A stretch of 64,000 nt of DNA from Solibacillus sp. R5-41 (GTDB lineage Bacteria; Bacillota; Bacilli; Bacillales_A; Planococcaceae): NCBI RefSeq assembly GCF_002736105.1, contig NZ_CP024123.1:1604001-1668000 (forward strand). Reading direction: 5' to 3'. Below are positions 54,224 through 63,769 of the stretch, piece after piece. Numbering within the stretch: position 1 is the stretch's first letter; each line of letters begins with the position of its first letter. The position numbers and the translations under genes were made by a program. Under the pieces are notes generated by a model. That model did no database searches, had not been told where the DNA came from, and worked only from the letters and a program-made list of their open reading frames with translations.

Positions 54224-54649
54224 TTAACCCGAATCCATTGTAAATCCCAATGATTCTATAATGATTGGAGTTCTAGCAAAAATCGTTGCATTATTAGGGG
54301 GTAAGATTAAGGAAGTTGGAGTTACTGTATAAATACTGCCTTCTTGCATCATCGCATTGATATAAAGATTGACATATCCGTTGGGATTAAAAATTTTGAA
54401 TGCTGTTACTGAATTTCCATTATCATCTGAAAATAGATTCGCCGGTAAAGTGACTCCATTTGTAAGACTAATATTTTGTGGAGCAATATAAAAATATCTA
54501 TTAATCGTAGGAATAATAGTTCCACCAGGTACAATGACTGGGGGAGAGGGAATATGGGATTTTTCAATGGCTTTTATAGGGGGCCAATAAAATCTATTTT
54601 CATCACTACAATCGTTATATTCCATTTTTGGGGGATTTACTTCGTTCAT
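54224..54649 (-). CDS. DUF4183 protein with N-terminal extension
   Basis: A 141-residue protein: a Pro-rich leader (MNEVNPPKMEYNDCSDENRF; IPSPPVIVPGG) then the DUF4183 domain (PANLFSDDNGNSVTAF; NGYVNLYINAMMQEGSIYTV; PTSLILPPNNATIFARTPII). GAGGTGAC lies nine bases before the ATG. It heads a two-gene unit with a smaller paralogue, so the two may co-assemble. The Cys in the leader could serve crosslinking. Spore location is inferred from family. Confidence 0.78.
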   Translation of the reverse strand: MNEVNPPKMEYNDCSDENRFYWPPIKAIEKSHIPSPPVIVPGGTIIPTINRYFYIAPQNISLTNGVTLPANLFSDDNGNSVTAFKIFNPNGYVNLYINAMMQEGSIYTVTPTSLILPPNNATIFARTPIIIESLGFTMDSG

Positions 54650-55093
54650 AATTTTTTTGTCACCTCACTTTTAAAGTAAATTGTTGAACCCATCCATAAA
54701 CCATTTGCGATTTTTAGAGTTTGTTAAATAAATTTTCAATATTTAGTCTTACACTAATAATTAATGATTTTAAACTGGATTTTTCTTGGTCTATGTCTAT
54801 TTTTATGAAAAAAATTATATTAAAAATATAAGTTAAATTTGCTATGAAAGTGATAATCAAATAAATAGGAAAGCAGAATTATTTGCTAATACATAGCTAT
54901 TGAGTTATCTATTAGCAGTTTAATCGATACGATTACCACGTTTGAAATAGAAGCTGAATAGTGTGGAACAATTGACGAAAGCGATAAATGCAAGGGTGAT
55001 TTATGTTGGAAGAAACTATGCCGAACTATTTTGATTCTCTATAGAAGGAGTATTGTACATTATGTCGAAGTTAGGTAGAAAAGGGGAGATAGC
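54650..55093. other. Intergenic region
   Basis: No gene; a 13-codon frame (MLEETMPNYFDSL at 55003) after GGGTGA is the only protein-like piece. Promoters of the DUF4183 unit and of the next gene must lie here but none is clear. Confidence 0.35.
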
Positions 55094-55381
55094 ATGCTTA
55101 CGAATAGCGCTGAACAAATGAAAGTTAACGTATTTATGACTTTTGATGAATTGCCAGAATACATAATGGTAATGCTTGACCGTAAAGAATTTATAGTAAA
55201 GGTACAATATTACAGAGCGAATAATGACGAAATAACGGATATAGACTTAGATAAATTTGAAGTCATAAAGAGTTTTACCCACGCTAATTTAGAGGAAGCA
55301 GAGCTCAAGTATTCCGAGTTAAACGATGTACGTGTAGCAGTTCCAATGATATCGGGGTACTTGAAAAATCTCTCCAAGTAA
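55094..55381 (+). CDS. Hypothetical protein
   Basis: A 95-residue soluble protein (MLTNSAEQMKVNVFMTFDEL, PEYIMVMLDRKEFIVKVQYY, DIDLDKFEVIKSFTHANLEE, ending MISGYLKNLSK). GGGGAG lies five bases before the ATG and a clear terminator follows, so it is a real single gene. No family recognised. Confidence 0.62.
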   Translation: MLTNSAEQMKVNVFMTFDELPEYIMVMLDRKEFIVKVQYYRANNDEITDIDLDKFEVIKSFTHANLEEAELKYSELNDVRVAVPMISGYLKNLSK

Positions 55382-55408
55382 AGTTAATAAGGTGCACAAA
55401 AATTAAAA

Positions 55409-55441
55409 GCCCTCCACATAGCCGTTGGAGGGCATTTTTAT
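55409..55441 (+). terminator. Rho-independent terminator
   Basis: GCCCTCCA (55409-55416) with TGGAGGGC (55426-55433), then ATTTTTATT. Confidence 0.85.
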
Positions 55442-55471
55442 TGGTGATTTTAGACTTTTCAATTTCCTATT

Positions 55472-55700
55472 TCAATTAAATTCCAAACAATCTATGTGGT
55501 AATTAGTTTTATCATAAGAATTAATAAATTTTGAATCAGTTTCTAAATAAAAAGCATATGCAATATCTGTTTCAGTTACTTCATTCCCAGTGTATACAAT
55601 CCATTACCTATTCTATTAGACATTTTAGTAACTACATTATTTAACGTATTTACACCCACGTGTAGTTGAGGTGTGACGAATTTTACAATTTCTTCGTCGC
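55472..55700 (-). pseudogene. Frameshifted hypothetical gene
   Basis: After GGGAAAG the minus strand reads ESDEEIVKFVTPQLHVGVNT, LNNVVTKMSNRIGNGLYT, then after a one-base shift GNEVTETDIAYAFYLETDSK, FINSYDKTNYHIDCLEFN. It follows the 55707 gene directly and was probably its operon partner. Confidence 0.55.
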
Positions 55701-55706
55701 TTTCCC

Positions 55707-56111
55707 TTAATTATTAAAACTGCCTAGAACCATAAAATCTACAGTAACTCCACTTACTGGATTTTCGGAACCTAATACACTAATACCTAATACTGTTACA
55801 CCACTAATATTTGTTATATTAGCAGAGACATATTTTGCACTAATATTCTTCTCTCTCATTTGTACTCTCGGTCTTAAATTTATCGATGGATTTGTAGAAT
55901 ATACACTTGACACTGCATAGTCAATCGTTGATAACAGTGTATTGCCATTAGCTAATGCATTGTCTGTAAAGTAAAATATTGCTATACCATTTGCGTCTGA
56001 TGTAGCTTGCCCATAAATAATGCGCTTTTCTTTTTTAGGATTCGACTCTCCCGCTTTATACACATGAAATAATGTTGGTGCAAGAGTAATAATTTCAATG
56101 CTAATAGCCAT
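55707..56111 (-). CDS. Beta-rich hypothetical protein, possible structural component
   Basis: A 134-residue protein: MAISIEIITLAPTLFHVYKA, KRIIYGQATSDANGIAIFYF, LRPRVQMREKNISAKYVSAN, ending VSGVTVDFMVLGSFNN. Regular alternation suggests a beta sandwich without signal peptide, as in spore-appendage or phage fibre components. AAGGGG sits almost against the ATG, an unusually short spacing. No family recognised. Confidence 0.55.
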   Translation of the reverse strand: MAISIEIITLAPTLFHVYKAGESNPKKEKRIIYGQATSDANGIAIFYFTDNALANGNTLLSTIDYAVSSVYSTNPSINLRPRVQMREKNISAKYVSANITNISGVTVLGISVLGSENPVSGVTVDFMVLGSFNN

Positions 56112-56668
56112 TCCCCTTTGTTATATTTTGTAATTAATCACAATTACTAATTGTATGATGCATTAATATTCTATGAACTTTTTATTAGTTTATTACTTTA
56201 ATGTCCTTGATGGTTCTTGTCTTAATAAAGGTGGACTACTTAATTTGTTAGAGTGGAAAGAAATTAAAAAGTAAACCTGAGTGAAGAATTATTTACTGAA
56301 TATTAAGAAAATATTGCGCGGGAAATAAGCATAAAAAATACATGAATTCCCATTCTTAACAACAAAACTATACAGGTCATTTATAGCAATAAATTAATTC
56401 TGAACTTATAATTTTTAAATGAGATGTGAATAAAACAAAACAGCAGAAATTGAAGTGTCCCATATAAAAAATTCATATTAATAGCTATTCTTTTTATAAT
56501 GCTTTCCTTACCATAAAAGAAGCACTGATTTTAGCAAGTAAAGATGACCCAAAAGTTGTTGAAGCTTTATTTGAAAGAGACATTAAAGACAAAGAGGGGA
56601 ATTTTGTATAAACAACGAATTAATAATTGTAAGAATAGATATTGTTTTAATACTTAGGGGGAAAATGC
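56112..56668. other. Intergenic region with a gene stump
   Basis: A plus-strand tail KEALILASKDDPKVVEALFE, RDIKDKEGNFV (56514-56612) lacks a start and looks like the end of a lost gene. Nothing else. Confidence 0.4.
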
Positions 56669-57031
56669 ATGATTCTAGGATTACATCACGCACAAATAAC
56701 TATTCCAAAAGGTGCTGAAGAGGAAGGTAAAAATTTTTATTGTAACGTTTTAGGATTAGAGGCAATTGAAAAGCCAGTTTCACTTCGAGGTAGAGGTGGC
56801 TTTTGGTTAAAAGTTGGTGATAAAGAGGTACATGTGGGAACAGAAGATGGTTTTGATAGATTATCTACAAAAGCCCATTTAGCTTACCAGGTAGAAGATG
56901 TATCTTATTGGAGGAAAGTATTAGTAGAAAATGAAATAAAAATTTTGGATTCAGTACCAATTCCCAATTTTGAACGATTTGAGTTTAGAGATCCTTTTGG
57001 AAACAGAATAGAGATTATTAAAGAAATTTAA
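56669..57031 (+). CDS. VOC (glyoxalase/bleomycin-resistance) superfamily protein
   Basis: A 120-residue vicinal-oxygen-chelate protein: LHHAQITIPKGAEEEGKNFY, CNVLGLEAIEKP, WLKVGDKEVHVG, KAHLAYQVEDVSYWRKVLVE, FEFRDPFGNRIEIIK. Metal-ligand positions His6/7, His about 55 and a C-terminal Glu are present. Substrate cannot be told. GGGGG lies before the ATG. Confidence 0.88.
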   Translation: MILGLHHAQITIPKGAEEEGKNFYCNVLGLEAIEKPVSLRGRGGFWLKVGDKEVHVGTEDGFDRLSTKAHLAYQVEDVSYWRKVLVENEIKILDSVPIPNFERFEFRDPFGNRIEIIKEI

Positions 57032-58065
57032 GACTCTATAGGTATTTAAGTTAAAGTACATTAGTTTAACAAGTTAAGTCAACAATTTGTTGGCTTTACT
57101 TGTTGAAGATTAGTTTCAAAATGCGTTTTAACTTAATAAAATAGCAAAAATTTATCAATTATCAAAGTCACATCAGCTAAAAAATAGGTATTAAACAAGG
57201 CGACAAGATTACGCATGCGCCAGCTGATTCTAACTTGATTGAGGATAAGCAAAAGTTTATTAATCATACAAATACCATCGTTAAAACGTACGGTTTAACT
57301 GGTAGGATAAATCAAAATCAATTTGATTGATTGGTGAGTTATTACATAATCGTTGTCAAGGCAACGCTGCAGGATCGAACGGATTACGCCAGCTGCTTAA
57401 AAAATAATAACAGATACTAGTTATAATTATCTGATTTACTGGTGCACCAATCAGATATACAAAAAGGTTTGCTCAATTCCCGTAAAGCTGAGCAAACGTT
57501 ATTTAATGCTAAATTATCAATTAAAATAGAAGAAGTGGACAAATTGGAATTTACATCAGCTACGAAAAAAACGCATTGAGAGATGAATTACAATAAGCTG
57601 ATAATAAAAATTCATCGATAGATCCTCGTTAGATAAGTTCGATAAAGGGTCAATGACAAATGGGATTATGCAGGCCTTAAGTTTATAATCATTCATCGAT
57701 CAGTAACTAAATAACAATGTTTAGCCCGTCATTACTGTTTATTAGCAGTCACGACGGACTTTTTTGTTTATTTCACGTTAGCTGAGCTCACCTTTTTTCG
57801 GCAAAGAAAAAATACATCTAACACATTGTAAATGTAAGGTGTGAATAACAATATATTTTTATTGATTATCAATAAAAAATAATTGACTTAAGATATATTT
57901 TTAGTTATTCTAGCATTAGAAGTTAAGGAGGTACCTTACGAAATAAAAGGAATTATCAACATGTTTAAAAAATGATAATTGTATTTATGGAATATTTTGG
58001 TTTTTGTTTTGCGGCAATGTTGGAACGGAATTTGAAAATTATAAATTATATGGAGGAAAAAAATA
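57032..58065. other. Decayed 1-kb region
   Basis: AACAAGTTAAGTCAACAA pairs with TTGTTGGCTTTACTTGTT (57066-57106) after the VOC gene. Beyond it, protein-like pieces in shifting frames (QGDKITHAPADSNLIEDKQK, FINHTNTIVKTYGLTG near 57216; SRKAEQTLFNAKLSIKIEEV near 57480) indicate one or two dead genes. A terminator-like stem with TTTTTTG ends near 57766. Confidence 0.45.
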
Positions 58066-58296
58066 ATGAAAAAATATCTAATTGCTTCTACACCGATACT
58101 TTTAGGGGTTATTTGTTTTATTGTGAGTACTGTAATTGGTAGTAGTGTAGCAGAAGATGGTACTTTAGTAGAACCGGCATTCTTTTTAATCCCAATAGGG
58201 TTCTTGATGTTTTTTATTGGAATTATCTCAATAGTATGCATTACGCTTATCTCTGCGTTCAAAAAAAACAAATTATTAATGAATAGACACGGTTAA
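58066..58296 (+). CDS. DUF3955 family small membrane protein
   Basis: A 76-residue protein with two membrane spans: MKKYLIASTPILLGVICFIV, STVIGSSVAEDGTLVEPAFF, LIPIGFLMFFIGIISIVCIT. The GSxVxxDGTLVEPxFFLIPIG motif is the DUF3955 signature. TGGAGG lies nine bases before the ATG. Function unknown; DUF3955 genes are typical accessory genes of bacilli. Confidence 0.78.
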   Translation: MKKYLIASTPILLGVICFIVSTVIGSSVAEDGTLVEPAFFLIPIGFLMFFIGIISIVCITLISAFKKNKLLMNRHG

Positions 58297-58472
58297 TAGT
58301 AATTTTATGTGAAAATATTAAAGATATTTGAACTGAAATTAGACTGCCTCCAATTCTATATATTTACGATCAGGTGTCAATTAATTTTGAGCCTGATTTT
58401 TTTTGTTTTCAAAAATACCTCATGCTAAAAATGGAACATAAATTCTGTTGTGAAGGGGTTAAAGCTCCCATG

Positions 58473-58890
58473 AATTAAAGGATTTTTTAGAAAATAACTC
58501 TGCTATTTACGGCGACTATCGTGAACCAGCTAGATTCTTTGAGTTCGAGGGGCATGTATACAAATTTAAAGATATCGAACGAAAAGCAGATGTTGATATC
58601 CATAATTGTCGTTGTAATTACGAACAGCATAATTTACGGATCCATTTACAAGGTGGCGTACCGTTTTATGTGGATCGAACTTACTCCATTGATGATGTGA
58701 TGGATGATGAGAGTGATCGTGCTCTTCAAGTTTACTGATGGGGAAACGCGTCAAATCGGTGGCCATTTAACAAACAATCAAACAGCATCTCATCAAAGGA
58801 TGGCGCAATTTATGGCAGGAACATCAATGGACTCAAGAAAATTATATTTATTTGGAAAGGTCAAAACAATGGGGTGTAAGTCGATTTAAA
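58473..58890 (+). pseudogene. Frameshifted hypothetical gene
   Basis: The ATG at 58470 gives only two codons before a stop; one frame off, a long open stretch reads ELKDFLENNSAIYGDYREPA, FKDIERKADVDIHNCRCNYE, VPFYVDRTYSIDDVMDDESD, and after another shift FKFTDGETRQIGGHLTNNQT, ASHQRMAQFMAGTSMDSRKL YLFGK. At least two frameshifts. Family not recognised. Confidence 0.6.
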
Positions 58891-58938
58891 GTTAAAAGTT
58901 AATCAACATTTTACCGAGAGAAGAACGTAATTACCTAA

Positions 58939-59094
58939 TTATTTCGTTCCGTATTCATTTAACAACTTATCAAGATCTTGACTTATTTTAATAGTATTTG
59001 GATGGGTTAGACCTTTTTCCATCCCAACATTTATCAATTGGGATCTTAGTTTTTCTATTTTTTTCATAATTTTTAATTTATCAGTAAAAGGCAC
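58939..59094 (-). CDS. Spo0E-like aspartyl-phosphate phosphatase
   Basis: A 51-residue protein: MPFTDKLKIMKKIEKLRSQL, INVGMEKGLTHPNTIKISQD, LDKLLNEYGTK. The GLTHPxTIxxSQxLDxLxxEY pattern with the SQDLD motif is the Spo0E family, which dephosphorylates Spo0A-P and delays sporulation. The start is GTG with GGAG eight bases upstream; an internal ATG 27 bases later is an alternative. Confidence 0.85.
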   Translation of the reverse strand: MPFTDKLKIMKKIEKLRSQLINVGMEKGLTHPNTIKISQDLDKLLNEYGTK

Positions 59095-59615
59095 TTTAAA
59101 TTCTCCTATTAATTAACTTAATAAGACAAATATACAAGAAATAACATTTTAATGGAAGATTTAAATTATGGAAATAATAAATTGTAAGCAAATTCTAACA
59201 ATTGGCAGAAGAGGTTAAAAGTAAAGACGGATACACGATGCATTATTTAGAGGCGATTTAGTACGTAGCATTCGAAATAAAATGTGTGGTAAGGAGCGTT
59301 AACGGTAAGTGATTGTAATTTTGTAGTTGAAAAGCATAGGTAATACCATGAAATTATTAAATCCTTGAGAAAATGCAACAATACGAAAAACATTAGAAGA
59401 AATATACGAATAGTCGAAAGTAGATTGTATTCATATAAGACTAGATAACTTCTATATAGCATCTGCAAAAGTGTTTGGGCGTTACTGAATAATTTGTGAA
59501 TGTTCGTGTATGGATTCCGAAAACTTTATTTGGATCCATACCATTGTTCGGAATTAAAAAAATGTGTAGTAAAAAAGAGTGTAAGAAGTTGAAAACTAAT
59601 TGACGGTTAATTTGA
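59095..59615. other. Intergenic region
   Basis: No convincing gene; broken frames with helical character (RKTLEEIYE near 59390) hint at a dead gene. A 73-codon minus-strand frame at 59247-59468 has no ribosome site. Confidence 0.35.
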
Positions 59616-59885
59616 TTAATTTTTAATCCAAGTTAGCAATCTTACAATTTGAAACGGTTCGTTCCAGGTAATTATAAAACTTAAAATGAAAAACGCTACA
59701 ACAGGTAAAAACTTCGTTTTTCCTTGTTCTCTCTTAAATAAAGCAGTAGAACTTAATAATAAACTTATTATAAGTAAAGTTAATCCCGATATCATAAGAA
59801 TTTCAAAGTTATTTGGATAAATGTAAGAAGAACTCATTAAAACAGTCCCTATTACAGAGAAAATAATGGAAAGTTTGCTAAACAT
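59616..59885 (-). CDS. Small three-span membrane protein
   Basis: An 89-residue protein: MFSKLSIIFSVIGTVLMSSS, ILMISGLTLLIISLLLSSTA, LPVVAFFILSFIITWN. GAAGGGAG lies eight bases before ATG 59885; an upstream in-frame TTG overlaps that site. Unknown function. Confidence 0.6.
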   Translation of the reverse strand: MFSKLSIIFSVIGTVLMSSSYIYPNNFEILMISGLTLLIISLLLSSTALFKREQGKTKFLPVVAFFILSFIITWNEPFQIVRLLTWIKN

Positions 59886-60541
59886 ATAAAGTGCTCCCTT
59901 CAAAAAATGGAATTTCCAACTTATTGTAACAAATTTTGGGGTTTTATGAAACTGATTTGCAAATTTAATAGGGAATATCGGATTTTATCACTAAAAAGGG
60001 TTACTATACACTTCGTCAAAATTATTTAGTAATAGTAGTAAAGAGCCGGGGATTTTGAAATTGAAAATACTAGATTTGCGTTCAAGTTTCTGGGCAATTT
60101 TTATAACCTTTGAATGGACTGGGATTAAAGGCAGCCTGTTGTGACGACAGAAGAATATTGTGAGGGCCACATCGAAAGTGGCCCTCGGTTTAATTACAAG
60201 AGGCTTGTAAAAGAAGAGATTTTTTGTAAGGCTAAATTTGCATTATCCTATTATAAGAATTAGATATGGCAATCGCTGTCCTTGAGAAAAGGGGATTTAT
60301 TTTGGTGAGAAGTGGTAAAACACCTAGTCAAAATAGTTGTGATGTAACATACCGACGAGCTTGGGCGGTTATGGAAAAATATATGTATTAGTATTAAAGA
60401 AACTATTAAAAGGATCACTTGTTTAAAAGTGACCCTTTTAAGGAAATATGGAAGAGGATTTGTAAAGTTAAATTACTTTACGCTATATTCTATGAAATGG
60501 AAGTGCACTTAATTAGCCGTGTGCCTGTATGATAGAAAAAA
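59886..60541. other. Intergenic region with two hairpins
   Basis: GAGGGCCAC (60162-60170)/GTGGCCCTC (60178-60186), and AAAAGGATCACTT with AAGTGACCCTTTT (60408-60440). Between them lies a 41-codon frame (60266-60391). No other gene. Confidence 0.5.
60266..60391 (+). CDS. Doubtful short protein
   Basis: MAIAVLEKRGFILVRSGKTP, SQNSCDVTYRRAWAVMEKYM Y. Basic and without a good ribosome site; it sits between two terminator-like hairpins and could be a gene stump. Confidence 0.25.
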   Translation: MAIAVLEKRGFILVRSGKTPSQNSCDVTYRRAWAVMEKYMY

Positions 60542-60542
60542 A

Positions 60543-60574
60543 TAAGCCGCAGCGAGTACAAGCGCTGCGACTAG
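60543..60574 (-). terminator. Terminator of ku, relative of the 22124 hairpin
   Basis: AGCCGCAGCG (60545-60554) and CGCTGCGACT (60563-60572); TTATTTTTTT follows on the minus strand. Confidence 0.85.
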
Positions 60575-60589
60575 ATAAAATTGTAGTTA

Positions 60590-61408
60590 TTAAGCGTTTT
60601 TCTTGGCTTTAGTAGTTCTTTTTCTTGTAGCAGGCTTTTTAGTTTTATCAAGGGAAGCTTGTAACGCTGACATTAGATCAGTAACGTTATCGGGTAAAGG
60701 TCGTTTGTCGCTAACAGTAACTGTACTGTTAGATTTTTTCTCTTCTATTAATTCCATTAATGCCGTTCTATATTCATCATTATATTTCTCGGGATTAAAG
60801 ATTGTTGTCAATTGTTCAACTAACATAAGTGCAGTATCAAGTTCATTTTGAACAACAGCATCTACATTAGGTATGTTTGGAACATCACTAACACTTCTGA
60901 CTTCATCGGGGAAATGTATTGTCTCCATAACCAAAGCTTCTTTATAAACTCGGACAACAGCCAGTTGCTCTTTGGATCGTATAATAATCTTCGCAACACC
61001 TATTTTACCAGATTCCTCTAATGTTTTCCGTAACAACGCGTATGCCTTAGAACCTGTTGTGTCAGGAGATAAAAAGTAGGTTTTTTCAAAATAAATAGGG
61101 TCAATTTCTTCTAGTTTCACAAAATCAATTATTTCTACTGCCTTATCTTCGTTTTCTTTTCTTAAATTTTCTAATTCTTCTGCATCTAATACCACAAATT
61201 TATTTTTCGCGTATTCGTATGCCTTTACAATATCCTCTTCTGTAACTTCTTTGCTGCAACCTTCACAAACTTTTTTATAGCTAATGGGTGTATTACATTC
61301 TTTGTGTAACTGGCGTAATTTTATATCTTTATTTTCTGTTGCTGTGTGAAGTTTAACCGGGATATTTACAAGCCCAAAACTAATACTACCTTTCCAAACT
61401 GTATGCAT
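60590..61408 (-). CDS. ku: Ku, DNA-end-binding protein of bacterial NHEJ
   Basis: A 272-residue Ku homologue (MHTVWKGSISFGLVNIPVKL; TATENKDIKLRQLHKECNTP). It has the ring-forming core (VAKIIIRSKEQLAVVRVYKE; LVMETIHFPDEVR) and a zinc-ribbon-like Cys set (CNTP, CEGC) near residues 37-52. The C-terminus is a short Lys/Arg-rich tail (KTKKPATRKRTTKAKKNA) that helps DNA binding and ligase recruitment. Transcribed divergently from ligD over a 110-base gap. In Bacillus the pair acts in spores and stationary cells. Confidence 0.95.
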   Translation of the reverse strand: MHTVWKGSISFGLVNIPVKLHTATENKDIKLRQLHKECNTPISYKKVCEGCSKEVTEEDIVKAYEYAKNKFVVLDAEELENLRKENEDKAVEIIDFVKLEEIDPIYFEKTYFLSPDTTGSKAYALLRKTLEESGKIGVAKIIIRSKEQLAVVRVYKEALVMETIHFPDEVRSVSDVPNIPNVDAVVQNELDTALMLVEQLTTIFNPEKYNDEYRTALMELIEEKKSNSTVTVSDKRPLPDNVTDLMSALQASLDKTKKPATRKRTTKAKKNA

Positions 61409-61517
61409 AGTACACCTACTTTTTATTATTTAATCTTCTTATTATTAATTTTTATTGAATTTTTATGTATTAGTAATAGTTATTAATCAAAAACTAAGGA
61501 AAAAAGAGGTCTACATA

Positions 61518-63347
61518 ATGAAACCTATGTTGTTAACAGATTCCAACGAAATCCCTATGGGTGATGAATGGCTTTATGAAACCAAATACGATGGCTTTCG
61601 ATGTACGTTAGAGTGGGTAGAAAAAGTGCCAATCCTAAAAAGTAGAAACGATAATGAGTTAAATAAAATGTTTCCTGAGATTATAGCTTTTTGTAATGAA
61701 ATATACGAATCGATTAAAGCTCATTTACCTTTATTCTTAGATGGGGAACTTGTTTATTTAGTAAATAATATTCAAAGTAACTTTTCTATTGTTCAGCAAA
61801 GAGGTCGGATGCGTAACAAGGAAGTTATTACAGAACACGCTAGAAAATTTCCTTGTCACTATGTAGTATTCGACCTTCTGAAATATAGAGGTGAAGATCA
61901 ATTTAATCGTTATATAACGACTCGTAAGCAGATACTAGATAAGCTTTTTAGAGGTGTCCAACTTCCAATAAAAATTAACTATGAAAATACAAAGCGACTT
62001 CAGTCAATTGACGTATTTGTGGAAAGTGAAGACTTATGGAATAGTATTAAAATTTACAATGGAGAAGGAATGATCGCTAAGAAAAAGATGAGTAAATGGC
62101 TGAGTGATACTCGGTCAAAAAATTGGTTGAAGATAAAGAATTGGCGATTCGTTTCGGTGATTGTGTTCAAGTATGACACAGGAAATGGCTATTTTAGTGG
62201 TGGTGTTTACCAAGATGATAATTTGATTGAGATTGTCACATTTAAACACGGCTTACGGGAAGAAGAGATGAAAACACTTATTACTTTCTTTCAGTCCAAT
62301 GGAAGAAAAGTAAATGAAACAATTTCAGTTGAACCATCAGTTTGTGTCGATATTGCATGCATTGATTTTGATGGAAGTAAATTAAGAGAACCACAATTCC
62401 ATGTATTTAGGTTTGATTTGAATCCCGACCAATGTATTTGGCAACAAATGCAACGACAGCTTCAACCAATTCCAGAAGCGGTACAAGTAACTCATCCAAA
62501 CAAACCTGTTTGGCCAATAATAGGTATCAATAAAGACGAATATTTATTATATTTGCAAACCGTAGCCCCACATATGATGCCTTTCTTGCGTGACCGTCTA
62601 TTAACGGTTATTCGATTTCCTCATGGTGCACTAGGAGAAAGTTTTTATCAGAAAAATAGTCCAGACAACATTCCGGAATTTGTTTCAACTGAACATGTGG
62701 AGGGTACTAATTTTATCCTTTGTAATAATATCGAAACCCTTTTGTGGCTAGGGAATCAACTTGCATTAGAGTTTCACATACCGTTTCAAACTATGAATAC
62801 TGAGAAGCCTTCCGAAATTGTATTTGATTTAGATCCACCGTCAGTTAATGAATTTGACTTAGCTATCAGTGCTGCTGTAAAAATGAAGGCTATATTTGAT
62901 CAATTTAAGTTGAAATCTTTTATAAAAACCTCGGGAGGGAAAGGGATGCAAATATATATTCCGTTACCTATTGATACATTTACTTATGAAGAAACAGGGA
63001 TTTTCACTGAGTTTGTCTGCAATTTTTTAGTAAAGCAGTATCCACAATGGTTTACCACAGAACGCCTAAAGAAAAATCGAGGTAATAAATTATATTTAGA
63101 CTATGTACAGCATCGGGAGGGTAAGACAATTATTGCACCTTATTCGACACGCGGAAACGAAAAAGGACTAATAGCAACGCCATTAAATTGGGATGAGGTG
63201 AATGATTCCTTAAGACCAGAAAAATTTACAATAAATGCTGTATTGGAACGAATTAGAGTTGTAGGTAATCCATTTACAAACTTCCGAGATATTGGGGAAT
63301 TACAGGACTTTAAATCAGTTCTTAATCAGCTAGAAGGGATAAGATAA
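61518..63347 (+). CDS. ligD: LigD, ATP-dependent DNA ligase/primase-polymerase of NHEJ
   Basis: A 609-residue two-domain enzyme in Bacillus order: ligase first, polymerase second, no phosphoesterase. The adenylation motif is YETKYDGFR (Lys23); ligase motifs DGELVYL, and LKIKNWR follow. The primase-polymerase domain begins near THPNKPVWP (residue about 330) with IVFDLDPP holding the metal-binding Asp pair. AGAGG precedes ATG 61518; the longer upstream frame has no ribosome site. It seals breaks with Ku. Confidence 0.95.
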   Translation: MKPMLLTDSNEIPMGDEWLYETKYDGFRCTLEWVEKVPILKSRNDNELNKMFPEIIAFCNEIYESIKAHLPLFLDGELVYLVNNIQSNFSIVQQRGRMRNKEVITEHARKFPCHYVVFDLLKYRGEDQFNRYITTRKQILDKLFRGVQLPIKINYENTKRLQSIDVFVESEDLWNSIKIYNGEGMIAKKKMSKWLSDTRSKNWLKIKNWRFVSVIVFKYDTGNGYFSGGVYQDDNLIEIVTFKHGLREEEMKTLITFFQSNGRKVNETISVEPSVCVDIACIDFDGSKLREPQFHVFRFDLNPDQCIWQQMQRQLQPIPEAVQVTHPNKPVWPIIGINKDEYLLYLQTVAPHMMPFLRDRLLTVIRFPHGALGESFYQKNSPDNIPEFVSTEHVEGTNFILCNNIETLLWLGNQLALEFHIPFQTMNTEKPSEIVFDLDPPSVNEFDLAISAAVKMKAIFDQFKLKSFIKTSGGKGMQIYIPLPIDTFTYEETGIFTEFVCNFLVKQYPQWFTTERLKKNRGNKLYLDYVQHREGKTIIAPYSTRGNEKGLIATPLNWDEVNDSLRPEKFTINAVLERIRVVGNPFTNFRDIGELQDFKSVLNQLEGIR

Positions 63348-63382
63348 ATTAATAGAACACTCGTGCGTCCGAAATGGAAGTA

Positions 63383-63511
63383 ATGAATTTTAATGGAGTA
63401 AGCATGTTATTTTTTGAAGATGCCCGAATAGGAATTAACTTAGCGGAATTGAGGGAAATTGAAATCGATGGTCAGTCATATAAATTACAGGTTATAGAGT
63501 ATAAAAAATAG
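63383..63511 (+). CDS. Short hypothetical protein
   Basis: A 42-codon frame: MNFNGVSMLFFEDARIGINL, AELREIEIDGQSYKLQVIEY KK. GGAAG lies close before the ATG and a clear terminator follows, so it may be real or the end of an older gene. Unknown family. Confidence 0.45.
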   Translation: MNFNGVSMLFFEDARIGINLAELREIEIDGQSYKLQVIEYKK

Positions 63512-63542
63512 ACCTTCCACAGAATTGTGGAGGGCTATTTTT
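63504..63542 (+). terminator. Rho-independent terminator
   Basis: CCTTCCACA with TGTGGAGGG around GAAT, flanked by ATAG/CTAT pairing and a T5 tract. Confidence 0.8.
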
Positions 63543-63697
63543 GTGGAATAAATTATCAAAATCAATTACATATGAAAAAAGCAGAAAAGTTATATTGAGA
63601 ATATTTCAATGTAAAATTCGACAACGTAAAAGTAACCAAAGCAACAAAAAAGCAACAGAAATTCTTAATGTAGGTGAATTTTGGTGAAATCCAATCT

Positions 63698-63727
63698 TTG
63701 TACAACCACCAAAAACCCTGCTATACT
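63698..63727 (+). promoter_or_regulatory. Promoter of the bacilliredoxin gene
   Basis: TTGTAC (63698-63703) and TATACT (63722-63727), spacing 18, about 43 bases before the start codon. Confidence 0.6.
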
Positions 63728-63769
63728 AGGCTTTGTGAATACATATGAAAAAGAAAGAGGTTATGAAAA

